NCBI GenBank assembly: GCA_964030785.1
Contig: OZ034979.1
Coordinates: forward strand, 36,816,484 to 36,880,483
Direction: 5' to 3'
Length of the DNA stretch: 64,000 nt
Source of the DNA: Siderastrea siderea
Taxonomy: Eukaryota; Cnidaria; Anthozoa; Scleractinia; Rhizangiidae
Both the position numbers and the translations under genes were made by a program. This document shows positions 25,374 through 37,200 of the stretch, one piece after another. A model generated the notes under the pieces. It was not told the origin of the DNA, made no database searches, and worked only from the letters and a program-made list of their open reading frames with translations. Each line of letters starts with the position of its first letter. The stretch's first letter is position 1.

Positions 25374-25720
25374 GGGCTATTCCATTTAATATCCACACCC
25401 CCCGGTTGAGGAACAGCGGAACTCTTCACGGGTAAGGGATAAAAGTGGTGGAATTCTTCAGGGGTAAAGGCTAGAAGGTGGGGAATTCTTTAGGGGTAAA
25501 ACCCATATTATAAGTGGAATCCTTTAGGGGTAAACAGAGATTTCATGGAATTCTTCCGGGGTAAATGCTTTTTTTGTGAAATTCTTCAGGGGTAAACCCA
25601 TTTCTTAAGGAAGTCTTCAGGGGGTAACACTTTTTAATGGATTCTTTAGGGGTAAGAGGGAAAGGTCAGTCCTCAACGGGGGGGGGGGGGGAATGTTGTG
25701 GATATTAAATGGAATAGCCC
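25374..25720. mobile_element. MITE with internal 'AATTCTTCAGGGGTAA' repeats
   Basis: Terminal inverted repeats start GGGCTATTCCATTTAATA, with ATT on both sides (25371-25373, 25721-25723). The interior consists of about eight imperfect copies of a unit around GGAATTCTTCAGGGGTAA, and a G-run lies near the right end. No coding capacity. I associate MITEs beginning GGGCTATTCCATTTAA with cnidarian genomes. Confidence 0.75.
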
Positions 25721-25723
25721 ATT

Positions 25724-26997
25724 TCTACAGTCACATTGATTATTAAAAAAAGTTGATACCAATGTTGTTCTTTTACAGAAAATATGTGAAAATAATTTTG
25801 TCCACAGGTGTCACTGTAAAAGATTGAATTCAAGCAAATAATAGAAAACCTTTTGATGTGTTTGCATAGCCCAATGTAGACACGAGAATGGTTGGGAGAA
25901 TTCAAGACAGTTATGAAAACCCTTGAAGGTTTGCAGGGAGTGCCCCCCCCCCCCCCCCCACTTGAGTGTTTACTGTATATCAGGCTATCCAAACACACGA
26001 AAAGTTTTTCCTTGCTTTATTCAACTGTGTTAACACACTTGCATGCAAACACACATCTCAGCCACTCAGAGTGCACGTAGTATCTTAGTTATTTTATTAA
26101 ATAAAATGTATTTCTCTGTCTTGTCTGTACCAAGTCAGTTGAAAGTATGGAACATTTGAGTGGATTGCTCCTTCACATGGACATGTGTAGGCTGGATAGT
26201 GGGCTCAATCGTAAATAATTTTAACAATGTTATCTAATCTGATAAATGAAACATCACATACATATGACGGTGTGTAACATCAGAGCTCAGGGATATTGTT
26301 TGCCTCTAGGAATAACTTCCCTGCAAAGCAAGTGCTCTTGCTGAAGTTTGATGAGATGAAATTTATAGCAAAGCCAGGAGCTTTGTATGAATTTTTCTTT
26401 ACCACACTCCAGTAATACCACAAAAGACAAACACGAGCTAAGGCATACTGATGGTTCCAGAAATACAGGCAAGGATTATTGAGAAAGCCCTTCATATGCA
26501 ACAGCTTCAATTATCACTTTCAGGTCGCTTCAAATTTCTTTTTAATCCCTGAGGACTCTTTGTGATGGCTATCATGATAATTGCTTCTAAAATATCTCAC
26601 TGGCCTGTGTTTCTGGACCTACAGCTATTTCAATTAACGTTGTTGGAAACCCTCGCGACAAGACTGCAAGGTGATATGGGTAATTTATTAATAAATTTAC
26701 CAAACTTAGGCTATTGCTCAATTCTTCAGAAAATAGGTCACCTGGACAAGTGTTAATGATACTTTTACCCATCTTATGGCAGCGGCAGCTGTGAAATTAC
26801 AGCCGAACCACAAAAGATGCACAGCTACCCATACTCACTTTCGGTCTTGTCGCGTAAGCTTGAGGCTTCAAAATCCTACAACTTTAATTGAAATAGCTGT
26901 ATCTGAAAGGTAGTAGATAGCCACCCCAGACCTGTATATGAACATTTTAAAGACAAAGCAGTATGGGCAAAGCTCCAACCAGAACCTGATAATGACC
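25724..26997. other. Intergenic stretch, no supported gene
   Basis: A C-run of 14 lies near 25946-25959. Otherwise only unsupported frames. Confidence 0.4.
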
Positions 26998-27105
26998 AGG
27001 AGTCAATTTAATAAAACTTTTACTAGTGCAGCTATTGTTTTACAGTTTGAAAAACAATAGCTACACTTGTACATAATAGTTGTAAAAGTTCTATTGAATT
27101 GGCCC
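26998..27105. repeat. Short palindromic MITE-like hairpin
   Basis: The ends (GTCAATTTAATAAAACTTTTAC and its near reverse complement, GTAAAAGTTCTATTGAATTGGCC) and the inner arms around CAGCTATTGTTTT fold into one hairpin of about 108 bp. Confidence 0.6.
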
Positions 27106-28640
27106 CTGAATGCAGCTGTTCTTCTAAACTTTGGTGTTCGTTACATTGCCAACAGGAGTCAGAAAGCTTAATACTTCACTATTGTCTTCACACATTAACT
27201 GTGCTAAGGCACAGTGCTAAAAATTATTTCCTTGCAATACAGTCAACTTTATTCCAACTGTTTCACTTTGTAGTTGGGGTTATAAGGCTTCCAAGAATAT
27301 CAAGTAAATATTTATTTCATCTTCTCTGTGAGACAAGACTGGTGTACACAGTGTATCTCAGTAGCAGCACTATGGCAAAAATGAGTAGTAGAAGACAACC
27401 AAATGAGACATGCACACAGGATACCTATTTCTTTTTGCACTGATTACTGTTTTCACTGGGCACTTATATGAACACACGCCTTTTTTTCAAGTACTCATGC
27501 ATGAATTTGGGTGCCTGAATTCAAGGTGAAGATCTTTGCTTGGGCGGTGATGTGTTTGTCTTTCTTTAATTCCAAGGTTACAACTTAACAAACACCTTCT
27601 GTCAGTCCGCTTATATACCAATAACTCCTGCCAATGCAAAATAAAGTTCGTACTTAATCTATTGCACTGGTGGCAGAGACTTGCACAGCTGTTGTAGAGC
27701 TGACTGTCAGAAAATAATGATAAGATTACACACAAAACAGTGACAAAACAATAACAACTTTTGCTTGTACAAGATGTTTTGTTCACCATTTTATTACCAG
27801 AGTGTACAAATAAAATCACTATTTACGTCTTGTGATAAAAAAACAAAAGAAACAGCTTCACTGGCGACTCAAAAAAACTCGTATTATAAAATAAGCTCAC
27901 TTTGTACAGCACCCGAGTAACCTGCTTTAATTTAAAGAAATGTAAAATGTAAATTGATGATTATAGTGGTCAACGCGCTTAGCTATCCTTGGTACTGCCT
28001 TACGACAGACCAGCTATTTCACAGGCGTGCCACTCAAACAAATGAAGGACCTCATAAACACAAACAAGGGAGATAAAATGCTGAAATGCCCGACGCATTA
28101 TAGAAATTGACCTTTTTCCCGTTTTCTGGTTCAAATTTGAACAGAGTCTTTCGAATTTCGATGTTATTCCCTTCGTGTTGGCTTTCACCTCGGTCTACTT
28201 TTCTCAGCCGGTTTCCCGGAAGATCTGCTACTTGATTTACACGATCTCTTCATTCTACGATACTTTCAACGGCTTGTAACGGAAAAGCCATAAGGGGTAG
28301 ACCCAAGTAGACCCCGAAATTTCAAAAGAAGAAAAGTTATACTAACTAACTGGCCAAGTTAATGGGAAAATACCGTTAAGAGTAAGCGGCTTCGAGTCCA
28401 AGAAGAACTGTGACATTAACAGTGAAATCAACATGGCGGCTTTCAACTAGCCGCCCAATTTGAACTTCTCATAAACACGACTAAAACGTTTACCTTCAAC
28501 GATAACCTGACCAGAACTAAGATATGGTATTCCAAAAAATTTAGGATGAGGTGCAATTCCGAGAACAAAATCACAAGCGTCGAAAATAAAGAAAATTTCA
28601 CCTCATACACTTCTCGAAGCGGCTCTTTCCGAGCGTGAAA
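27106..28640. other. Intergenic stretch, no supported gene
   Basis: No supported exon. The last 200 bp are the likely promoter of the 28.6-kb gene and include an ATTGG (reverse CCAAT) just inside its first exon. Confidence 0.4.
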
Positions 28641-29400
28641 ATGCCTGAACAAATGACGCGTTCTCATTGGTCAAATCTTGTGACGCACACCGCCTGGCAG
28701 TACGGCAAAGAGACGAGAATTGTACGTGGTAAGCGAAAGATGGAAGGTAAGAATATTTACCTGTCAGTTTTTCCCGAGTTTTTGGAATTATTGAGTTTCT
28801 GTTTATTAATATTAACCAACACTGTTGATTTGCAGGTAATGAGACTGACGATAATGTTAAGGATCACGAGGTTATCGTTATCGACAGGTTGGTATAAAAA
28901 GCCTCGTATCACTCGAGTACAGTCGCTTCGAGTTTTAATATAAAAACAACGAGTAACTTAAATGTTCTTTGTATTTTGACGTTTTAGCGACGAACCAGTG
29001 ACAGGGGGTGATTCTATGTTTACAACTGGCGAGAATGAATCTTTAAGGTATGAAAACGTAGGGTACGGCTTGAAAATTCAAACCGACCGCTGCTGAACTG
29101 TTAAAGCACTTGCCATCGAATTTTGAATTAGTTTTAATGGTGTTCATATTTGAGTTATAATCTAGATTCATTTATGGTTTGTAGAAAGAGCTGAGTGAGG
29201 TGACTGCAATATTAAGCTGTTCTTCAGTTAATACGAAAATATTCCAGAGAAGAAGCATGGACAATAGATTAACATTGCGGTCACCTCACTCATGCATCGA
29301 ACGTATCGATGCAAAAGAGGTTTCAAAGACAAAATCTGTATCTGTAAATGGTAGCTTTATCTCTGGCTGTGATGTTTCAAAACCAGTGAAAATGTCTTGA
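28641..29400 (+). CDS. Small four-exon host gene with a SUMO-interaction-like motif
   Basis: Exons at 28641-28746, 28836-28887, 28988-29057 and 29185-29400 (with TGA) join in one frame of 147 codons. The donors are GTAAGA, GTTGGT and GTAGGG. The acceptors are TTTGCAG, GTTTTAG and TTTGTAG. Phases are 1, 2 and 0, and each split codon is completed by the next exon. The protein starts MPEQMTRSHWSN and is hydrophilic. It carries the sequence VIVIDSDE around residues 48-55, the usual shape of a SUMO-interaction motif (hydrophobic core followed by acidic residues). The C-terminal part is Ser-rich with no recognised domain. AATAAA lies at 29414-29419. An alternative exon-3 donor (GTATGA at 29048) would lead to an early stop, so I preferred the one at 29058. 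Family unknown; a nuclear role is inferred only from the motif. Confidence 0.6.
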
Positions 29401-29413
29401 CTGTCGCGGTATT

Positions 29414-29419
29414 AATAAA
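29414..29419 (+). terminator. Poly(A) signal AATAAA
   Basis: Canonical hexamer 14 bases after the stop of the four-exon gene. Confidence 0.6.
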
Positions 29420-29596
29420 CGGCCATCCTGAAATTTTCAGTTTGAATAGGTTCTCATTAGGCGGCGACGTGCGTACGCGCACGTCGCGCCGACTCGTAAA
29501 ATGGACGTTTTTTGTTTTTCATTTTTGTCGTCCTAAGTCAGTTCACTTAGTATTCTCGGGGTGGCTCGACCTCTGAACAATGGCCTTGCTGTTATA

Positions 29597-29745
29597 CAGT
29601 GGAACCTCGATTTAACGAACCTCTATATAACGAAGTCCTCGGTATAACGAACAACATTTTTCACCCCAGTAATAGTGTAATGTATGGAAAAGAACCTCGA
29701 TATAACGAACCCTCGATATAACTTCGTTAAATCGAGGTTCCACTG
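29597..29745. mobile_element. pogo/Tigger-like MITE, 149 bp
   Basis: Perfect terminal inverted repeat CAGTGGAACCTCGATTTAA, TA target duplication on each side (29595-29596, 29746-29747), and internal copies of TCGATATAACGAA. This is the end structure of pogo/Tigger-type Tc1/mariner derivatives. Non-coding. Confidence 0.85.
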
Positions 29746-29747
29746 TA

Positions 29748-30629
29748 ATGACGTAAACGAATAGATTTTATCAGGTTTGAAATCCGATCTCTCAAACACC
29801 GGACATTCTGCTAGCATATAAATAACATGACCTTTACTGAAGATCTTTAAAGTTAAATTTAATTTTCCATCTATGATCGCAGAAAACTTCAGGGAAGTAT
29901 TGACACAGAACTTTAGAATCGGTGCAGACGTGTTTATAAAACGTGTTTTTAAAGGGAATACTGGTGACAGATCGTGACAGTGCGCCATATCGGACGTCTA
30001 TGAGCGCACAGATTGTAGGAGAATTCAATAACAATTGCTATTGTTTTCGTGACCGTTTAACAAAACCCGTATTATATCAAGTTGCCTGTCAACAACTTAT
30101 GGTTGATAGGCCGCCTGTAAATTCTTCAGAACACCCAAAATATCTTTCTTCGATAGTGTCACAGCATTGGTCAAAATATTGCTTTTAATAGGCACTGTTT
30201 TGGTCACACAGATTCACGTGCTGGGTCTCCTTGGAATTTTAAGAGAGTGTACACGAAGGTCCTTCTTGATAGTGTCACAACAGTAGTCAAAATATTGCTT
30301 CAAATAGTCATTGTTTTTTTACCAGAAAAACAAAAAAACAAAAGAAAATAAAACAAAAGAATAACGAAATTAAATAAGACTTATGAACATTTCTTTCTTG
30401 TTTTGTTAAATGTGAACTAAACTGCATGGTTCCCGCCAGCAAACAACTGGAACCAATGTTCCAAATTTTCAGCGTGTATTCGGCCACCTAAACTAAAGCA
30501 ATAAGACGGCTTAACAAGCAGGAAGATGTACCTGTGAGCAAATTTTCGCATTTTGCGAGTAATTTTTGAGCAACGTTTAATCATTTTCGATCAAATTTTC
30601 AGCAGTTTCATAGCACAATCTGTAGACAC
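29748..30629. other. Intergenic stretch, no supported gene
   Basis: Contains a diverged direct repeat of AGTGTCACAGCATTGGTCAAAATATTGCTT (about 30157 and 30271). No gene supported. Confidence 0.4.
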
Positions 30630-31360
30630 CTACTGTTTAGATTCAGCTTGAAAAACAACCAAGGCAGACCGCTGACGGGCTTTGTTTACTGCAGGCGAAA
30701 TCAGAAGTTTTCCACGTCTCCTCTGTCGCACAAAGTACCCCGCTAAACAAAACAGTGCAACCAGTAGTAAGTAAGCTGCTCATAACAGCGATCAAAACGG
30801 TGTGTTCATGGATCACAGAAGAAAAATTCCTTTCATTGTCTTTATTAAGTTTTTGAGCTTGTTTTGCACGAGGGGCAGACTCACTGCTTCTCAGTGTAGT
30901 TGTTGATGCGGTCGTGTTCGACGGCAAAGTGGAATTTTTGGTACCATTTTCTTTGCTGCGATATTTGCCATTTTCTCGTGAAGAAAATTTCCTGTTTCTT
31001 CCTCGCCAGGAGTATTCTTGCCTGTGTTATTTATAGTCAGCGGCAGTGATGATGGTGGTCGCGTGCGGCGATGGCTGCTGGGAAGTTTTGGAAAGCCCAT
31101 GTGATCTAGCTCCACGGCGCTTCGGTTGCCTTTAAGCTTTTCCCGTTGAACTTCTGTCAGTCCAGTTGTGTTAGACCCCAAGGAGGATACAGTGGGTCTC
31201 ACCGTTCTTGGACGACCAGAGAAAGGACGCTTGGAGGTTGTAGTTTTCAGAGTAGGTGGAGCAGTTGTGGTTGAATTCTGTGTTTTGGTTAGATTGGTCG
31301 AGGTTTGATTAGTGGAGATATCTCGCTTAATTCGACGCTCGTAATAAACTGGCCAAGGTG
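30630..31360 (-). CDS. Terminal exon of a single-pass membrane protein, frame disrupted
   Basis: An exon opens after a TTTTAG acceptor at 31361-31362. It reads APWPVYYERRIKRD, then a long Ser/Thr/Asn-rich ectodomain with many N-glycosylation-like NxT/S sites. A typical membrane anchor and tail follow near the end (LLLVALFCLAGYFV, then RQRRRGK...), with a TAG at 30630-30632. The frames of the ectodomain and the tail do not join. One shift lies between about 30890 and 31000. The other coincides with a duplicated TTAC next to the membrane segment (about 30770). This is either a recent pseudogene, an allele with indels or assembly error. Family not recognised. Confidence 0.4.
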
Positions 31361-32445
31361 CTAAAATAAGAATCAGATAATTGCCAGTTAAGGGTGGTTA
31401 CCTGTATCTTTTCATTCTATAAAGAATAATTCACTCCAAAATAACAATTCTAATCTGAATTCTCACTTAGGGCGACAACATGGCAAATTCGGAAGATCAA
31501 ATTCAGTCCCAAAATACCAGAGCCTTATTGGACCGTCTGTGGAACTATTTGGGTCAAGATGGGCCGAAAAGACCCCACCAGAGGCCGAGCACACACAATG
31601 GGACCCTACTTGGCCTTTTGATGCCGGTCTAGCTCCTGCAAAAAGGATTACTGTGGTCTTAAATCAAAACTTTTGAATTTACAGTGAAGATTCGACCTCA
31701 AACCAGTTTTTGTGTCATGACCAATTTGGAGCGTTACTTCTTCCCCTGCATGGTTGACATGGTAGTCCATTGCGTGGCTAGTCAGAGCATATTGTTGTAC
31801 ACATCTCTACACCTGGATGAAGATAGACAGTGTGGAGCAAAGCTTCTTTGCTCCGTTGGTCTAACATAATAAAATATCTGCAGAGACCTCATAGTTGGAC
31901 TCAAACTTACGACCTACAAATCGAAAGACTCGCGCGTTTAACACAGAGCACCGCTTCTCTTGACCCAGAATGCCAGGTGCGTAGCGCGAAGAGCTGAGGC
32001 GGTCAGGTCTCCTCGCCTTTGATCACCTCCCCCCCTCCTTTTGTCCCTCCGCCTCAGTCTCCTCTCCTCTTTTCTCAAGCCACAGGAACCTGAATTTGGA
32101 TTTGCCCTGCTTTTTTTCCCTGGATGTTAGAGAGGCCTGCATAGAAGGCCACGTGCCATAGAAAAATAAAAACCCAAAATTAAACGGGACAGGATAAGTG
32201 GTTGTGATGGATTAAAAACAGGTGACCAAAGCATAATCGGAGACAAAAATAGTTGGCAAGGGCTTGCTCGGACACCGCTAGTGCCATGTTATAAGGTCGG
32301 CGGTCAAATTGCAGCGATTTTTGCGAATGGAAGCTTTTGTACTGATCATGGTGACACGACCCCAGAGGCATTCGCACTTACAGTGGCTAGCCGCTATAGC
32401 GTGCATGATTTTTAAGGTCTCCTGTACAAATAGAAACGGGTATCT
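31361..32445. other. Intergenic stretch, no supported gene
   Basis: A degenerate tRNA-like/SINE-like piece lies near 31895-31945. A diverged copy of the repeat seen at 2338-2379 lies at 32270-32312. Confidence 0.4.
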
Positions 32446-32449
32446 TTAA

Positions 32450-32823
32450 GGACGGTGCCTCCTTTTCTTATTGCGCATACGTTCTGCGCATCTCGGAATG
32501 GTTCGAGAAACTCGGGTTTCTTAAGAACGTTTCCTACTAATACAAAGGTATTTTTGCGCGGTTTATGTCTATGCAGGAAAAGCAGATCTTAGCAAGGGCT
32601 GTTGGAATCCAAAAAGAAAATTTGGGGTAACCACGCATTTTTCAGAGATGGTTGAGCCCAAATTTGGAAAGAAAGTACCATACATTGTTATGTATTTTAA
32701 AGCTATTTATAATGAAGGTTGCTTATTATAATTATCAGTAAAAAAAAACACGTTGTTAACCTAAATTTTCTTTTTGGATCCTAATAGCCCTTGGTAAGAC
32801 TTGCTTTTCCCGCTAATCATAAA
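32450..32823. mobile_element. Left part of a TTAA-flanked MITE split by the Polinton
   Basis: The MITE starts GGACGGTGCC after TTAA (32446-32449). Its other end (55997-56033) finishes GGAAGCACCGTCA before TTAA (56034-56037). The two pieces are inverted relatives (left GTATTTTTGCGCGGTTTATG; right CATAAACTGTGCAAAAA). There is also an internal foldback between AAGCAGATCTTAGC (32580) and its reverse complement near 32795-32810. TTAA duplication suggests a piggyBac-type origin. Confidence 0.7.
32818..32823 (+). repeat. Target site duplication, left (CATAAA)
   Basis: Identical 6-bp CATAAA at 55991-55996. Six-base duplications are the hallmark of Polinton integration. Confidence 0.95.
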
Positions 32824-33074
32824 AGTAGTAATGTGGGCCCGTATGGCCCAAATGGAGGCTTCTGATTGGTCGAGTGACGTCATGACCGGAAGTGGGATGG
32901 GAAACCGCTGACCAGTGGGAAAAAAGGGATCGCGGGCTCATGCAACCGGAAGTGACGTGTTTTCGAATGGGAAACCGCTGACTAGTGGGAAAAATCGATC
33001 GTGGGCTCAGGAGGAAGCAAAACCGCTGAGAAACGCGGGCTCAAAGTCCAAAGTCCAATTGGAGCAGCGGGGGT
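32824..33074 (+). repeat. Left terminal inverted repeat (251 bp)
   Basis: Reverse complement of 55740-55990 with one difference (GATCG here where the right copy gives TATCG in the same orientation, near 32997). Each TIR holds a diverged internal duplication of about 70 bp with the core ACCGGAAGTG...GAAACCGCTGAC...GATCG.GGGCTCA (at about 32887 and 32946). Confidence 0.97.
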
Positions 33075-33976
33075 GGTCCTTCAGTCAAAGAAAAGGCATT
33101 TATAAGTTGGAAACAAAATATTTTAATGTGGAAGAAATCAAATAATCCATGGACTGCAGATGATGAGAGTTCCATGTCACAAGGGGAAGCAGAATCATAG
33201 CGTCTTTAATAATGGAGGAGACGATATGCTTTTCGAGGAGTATTGGATGAAATAGTGGAAATCCCTTGTTGCTGCCATGGTCTTGGATCCAAGGTCTATG
33301 TTGGTAGGAAGGTGAGATGGACTCTGACCTTCATCAAAGCAGTGCAATCCAGGGGCAACCCGATCCGGCCTTGGGTCCTTACCTTGGAGTTGATGGCTCA
33401 AGAGAAAGAACACATAATTGAACCAATGGAAGAGAAGTAAATGGAGGTATCCTATTAGTTCCTTGTTTAATATGAACCCCGTGGTTGGATAAACAAGATC
33501 AATCAGTCCCTCGGAGGAGGAGGAGGAGTAAATGGAGGCATTGCTATTAGTTCCTTTTTTTAATATGAGTGTTCCTATTCCATGATGAGTATTCCTTTGA
33601 GTTCCTTTTGATAATATGAGTGTTCCTATTCCATTTCACGTAATCCTATTACGTTTGATGAGTTCCTATTACGTTTGATGAGTTCCATTTCATGAGTTCC
33701 TATTTCACGTAATCCTATTACGTTTGATGAGTATTCCTTAAAGTTCCTTTTGATGAGTGTTCCTTTTGATGAGTATTCCTTTTAGTTCCTTTTGATGATA
33801 TGAGTGTTTCTATTTAATGAGTTCCTGGTCACACCGACATCCCAGAGTAGTTTGGATTCATCCAGTGTCAAGTCCTACCTCCAATTGGCTCCCAAGGCAG
33901 CAAGCAAGCAAGCAAGTCACAGCCACAGATGACGGTGAAAGCGATGGAAGTGTGGGGGGAAGAATGCGAGGGTTCG
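33075..33976. other. Left subterminal region with degenerate direct repeats
   Basis: No gene supported. A TATAA-like CATTTATAAG lies at about 33097-33106, and a 65-codon plus-strand frame (33243-33440) has no recognisable features. From about 33440 to 33830 the sequence is built from variants of GAGTTCCTATTACGTTTGAT and TTCCTTTTGATGAGT, an irregular repeat array close to the element end. Confidence 0.6.
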
Positions 33977-34207
33977 TTAATGTTCAATAGAGGGTCCCCA
34001 CCATTGTTTTTGACATCGAGTTATTCTTCGCCATTGGTTGTTGTCACGGATCCATTGTTGTAGTTGACGTTGATATGCTTGATTTCTCATTAAAGGTATG
34101 GCAAAGGAACTGTAGAATGGGGGTGGTGGTGGTGGCGCCAAATGTTCTCGATCACACTGTTCACATTCGATGATCTTTTTTGGGCAACATTTCTCACTGG
34201 TATCCAT
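33977..34207 (-). CDS. Possible small Cys-containing ORF after PolB
   Basis: A 76-codon frame from an ATG at 34207, overlapping the PolB stop by 14 bases in another frame. It starts MDTSEKCCPKKIIECEQC, a paired-cysteine pattern, followed by a Pro run and a Gln/Trp/Arg-rich tail. The overlap style matches other junctions in the element, but there is no homology evidence and it may be chance. Confidence 0.3.
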   Translation of the reverse strand: MDTSEKCCPKKIIECEQCDREHLAPPPPPPFYSSFAIPLMRNQAYQRQLQQWIRDNNQWRRITRCQKQWWGPSIEH

Positions 34208-37200
34208 AAGGGTAGGTTTGAAAGGTGTGTGGATCCACGACTCTCTTGTCATAGACGAGCTGGTAACGTTTGTAATCGGGGAAGGTGTAGAGTTGGTAGT
34301 GTTTGGGATCGCGCACGATCTGGTACGTTTTGATAACCTGGGTTTGGCGTGGACGTAGAAGTGGCTTCTGGATTTCATCCAGGACATTCTGACGCATGAT
34401 GTGGTAATTCAATTGGGTTTTTCCCTCACTGTTAAGGCGGAAACCCCGTACTTTGCACTCCACGTGACCATTCTGGGTTTGGTACCCATAGTTCTTGGGA
34501 CCACCTGAGACAAATTCCACAATGAAATCGTTGCCTTTTAATTCACTCGTAAAGTCGCCCAGGTAATTCCCCAAGGCTGGGTCGAGTTGTCCTTCGTCCG
34601 TGTAGAAGATAATGGAGTCTGTGTCATAGTAGAGGACTCTTTCCCCCAGCTTCTCTAAGGCGGCATAGAGTCGGAGTCGGGCCCAACAGGTAGTGAAACA
34701 GGCTACAAAGATGTTGAGGTTAGGTGAGACAGGGATGTCTTCGTCTTGGTAGGTGTAATACACTTCCACCATGTCGTCGTTAATGACAGAGACATGTTGT
34801 ACCTGTATAGTGCTTGTATTTAGGAAACGGTGGAAGGCTTGAGGGTCATCAAACGTTTGGACTTGGGTTTTGTTAAGACGTTGTCCAAACTTGCCCCACA
34901 TGGAATTGAGCATCATCTTGGCTAGGGTACGCAGGCCCGGGTTGTATTCGATTTTGTCATACTCCAATTGGATGCCTTCATGCTCGTAGTACTCTCGAAG
35001 GTATCTTTGTTTGGCTTCCTCAGTGTCTACTCCTTCGGGCCACCCACTGGCTTCTTGCTTAATTTTTAACCAGGTGTTGACGTAGTCTTTGAAGAGTCCT
35101 TCACACGTCTCGTCAAAATGCCAGACCTCATAGATGTACTGGATTTCGTACCCGAGCTCGACGGCTTTGTTCAATTCCGGGCTACACCATGTCCCAGTCA
35201 AGGCCCGCTGTTCGTCGGTGTGCATGCATTCTGCGCATCTATCTAAAGGTCTTTTGGGCATCTCTTGTTCCACACAGGCGGCACAGAGGGGAAAAAGGAG
35301 TTTTCCCTCATGACGGTAGGGGAGGACAGGATGGTAGAGGTGACGTGGCGGTAGAATTTGGCATTGGACGAGGCCAAAGTAGAAACTGATGTCATTGTGA
35401 CCCGGATTGAAGATGAAACGAGGATGTCCTTTGGGGTAGACACACGTCTTGTTGACCCATGGGTACAAGGAGGTCACATCGATGTAATGGATCTTTTGAG
35501 TGGGGGTGACATGATGGTACAACTTGACAGCATTGGTACAACCCCCGCAAAAAGCGTCACGGGGGTTAAGAGGTTCTGTCAAGTCAAGGGTCCCCAGGTA
35601 CGTTCGGATGTCCAAGGAGGTGTCTTTGAGACGGGACCAATCACATTCCCACATTTCCACGACTGTAAACCCTCGCTTTCTAAGTTGTTGGATCCTTTGC
35701 TGGGTGGTCTCGTAGACATCTTGCATGGTTCGTTCATAGTGACGTAGATGGGTTTCGTGACGAAGGGGGTAACAGCGAGGACACCCATGCCAGAAACACC
35801 CGTGAAATTCGTAGATAGTATTGGTAGTGGCATCGAAACCGTCAACATGGAAGTCAGTGCCAGGGATGCGATACTCGCCGGCATTGCGGGCATGTTGAAT
35901 GGTCTGTTGTTGTTGTTGTTGGGCACACCAGGTTAACCATTCCATGGCCACCTTGGAATAGTTGATGTTGTTCTTCCAACCACGAACGGGTTCACTGGCA
36001 ATACTGTTGGGGATCATGCGATTCATGCGTAGATCCCGGTTACAGGCAGAAGCAATGGTGATGTGGTCAAAGGGATTGAAGCCCGTTAGGCTTTCAAACA
36101 ACCGTTTGAATGTCAAGCATCCTTCTTTCAAGAGACGTACATCGGATTTGCAGTACTCAACCAGTTCTTTCTTGAAGTCAAAGAGTTTATCGCGTTGCTC
36201 TTGATGCCAGGTTTCCAAGGCTTGCTTGCCTTCGGGGGACATGGTTTCAGGCATGTAGTAATCAAGGGCCGGGACGGGTCCTACGTAGTTTTGATGGTCT
36301 GGATGATTGAACTTGTGGGGGAAGTACCCTTTGCAGAGTTCTGTCAATCCAAAGGTTTTGGGAAACGCTGATAGAGGCATCTGGAAGAAACTGAGTGAAT
36401 CGATGAATCGGATACGATCGTGTTGGACTTGCAAGAGTTTACACCCGTTCCGGAGCTGCTCGACCAATCGGTTGTCACCATAGTATTGATGAATGATGAA
36501 GTAGCCATCGTACCCTTGGAAGTTATGGGCAAGGACATTGACTTGGCGGGTATCGTTGAGTGTCAAGGTATCCAGCCATTCCAGGAAATCTCGGACGCAA
36601 TGGTTGCCAGGGAAACACACGGGTTGGTCGTCGTCTTCGGTTTCGGCCACGACGAGATTAGCGATGTGTTATTCCTGGGGTTGCATGGCTTCAATATCAA
36701 AGAAGACATGAAGGGGCGGTAGGTCGTCGTCCTCCTCCTCTGGTGTGGCATCCACCCCCGCCCTACGTTTAGCGCGAGGCCCTCCAGACCGTTTCCTCTT
36801 TCTTTTCTTCTTGTCTTGAGTGGCTGTTTGCACGAAGCATCGATGAGTTTCACCGTCCACGTACTCATGACAGGAGGGACAATCAATATACCCACATTGA
36901 TTTTTTTCAATCTTGTCTAATCCGACTTCCTGCTTGCGACAGGTTGAACACCGACGGCGACGAAAGCAGACGGAGGAGTCTAGGTTGGTCACGGGTTTGC
37001 CAGCGTGGTCCTTGACGAGATGCATTTGGAAACAGGTGTCTCCAAAAAAGTCCCGATGACATTGTTGGCAACGTTGGGTAGCTTTCTGGCCTCGAGGGTA
37101 AGCCTCCAGGAAATCGGGACACTCTTTTTGGCAACAGGCCCTGTAATGACCTTTTTGTTTGGTGCATCGATGTCGTCCCTCGGTGTTGTAGGGTTTCCAA

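Noticed and set aside
29460..29500. GC-rich palindrome (GACGTGCGTACGCGCACGTC)
   Set aside because: Short and isolated; no element boundary or gene context found.
32824..33074. LTR of a retrovirus or retrotransposon
   Set aside because: The terminal repeats are inverted, not direct, with a 6-bp target duplication and a DNA-virus gene set.
33243..33440. 65-codon plus-strand ORF in the left subterminal region
   Set aside because: No ATG at its start, no recognisable motif and adjacent to repeats.
35189..35747. Plus-strand ORFs within PolB
   Set aside because: Antisense shadows of a conserved coding region.
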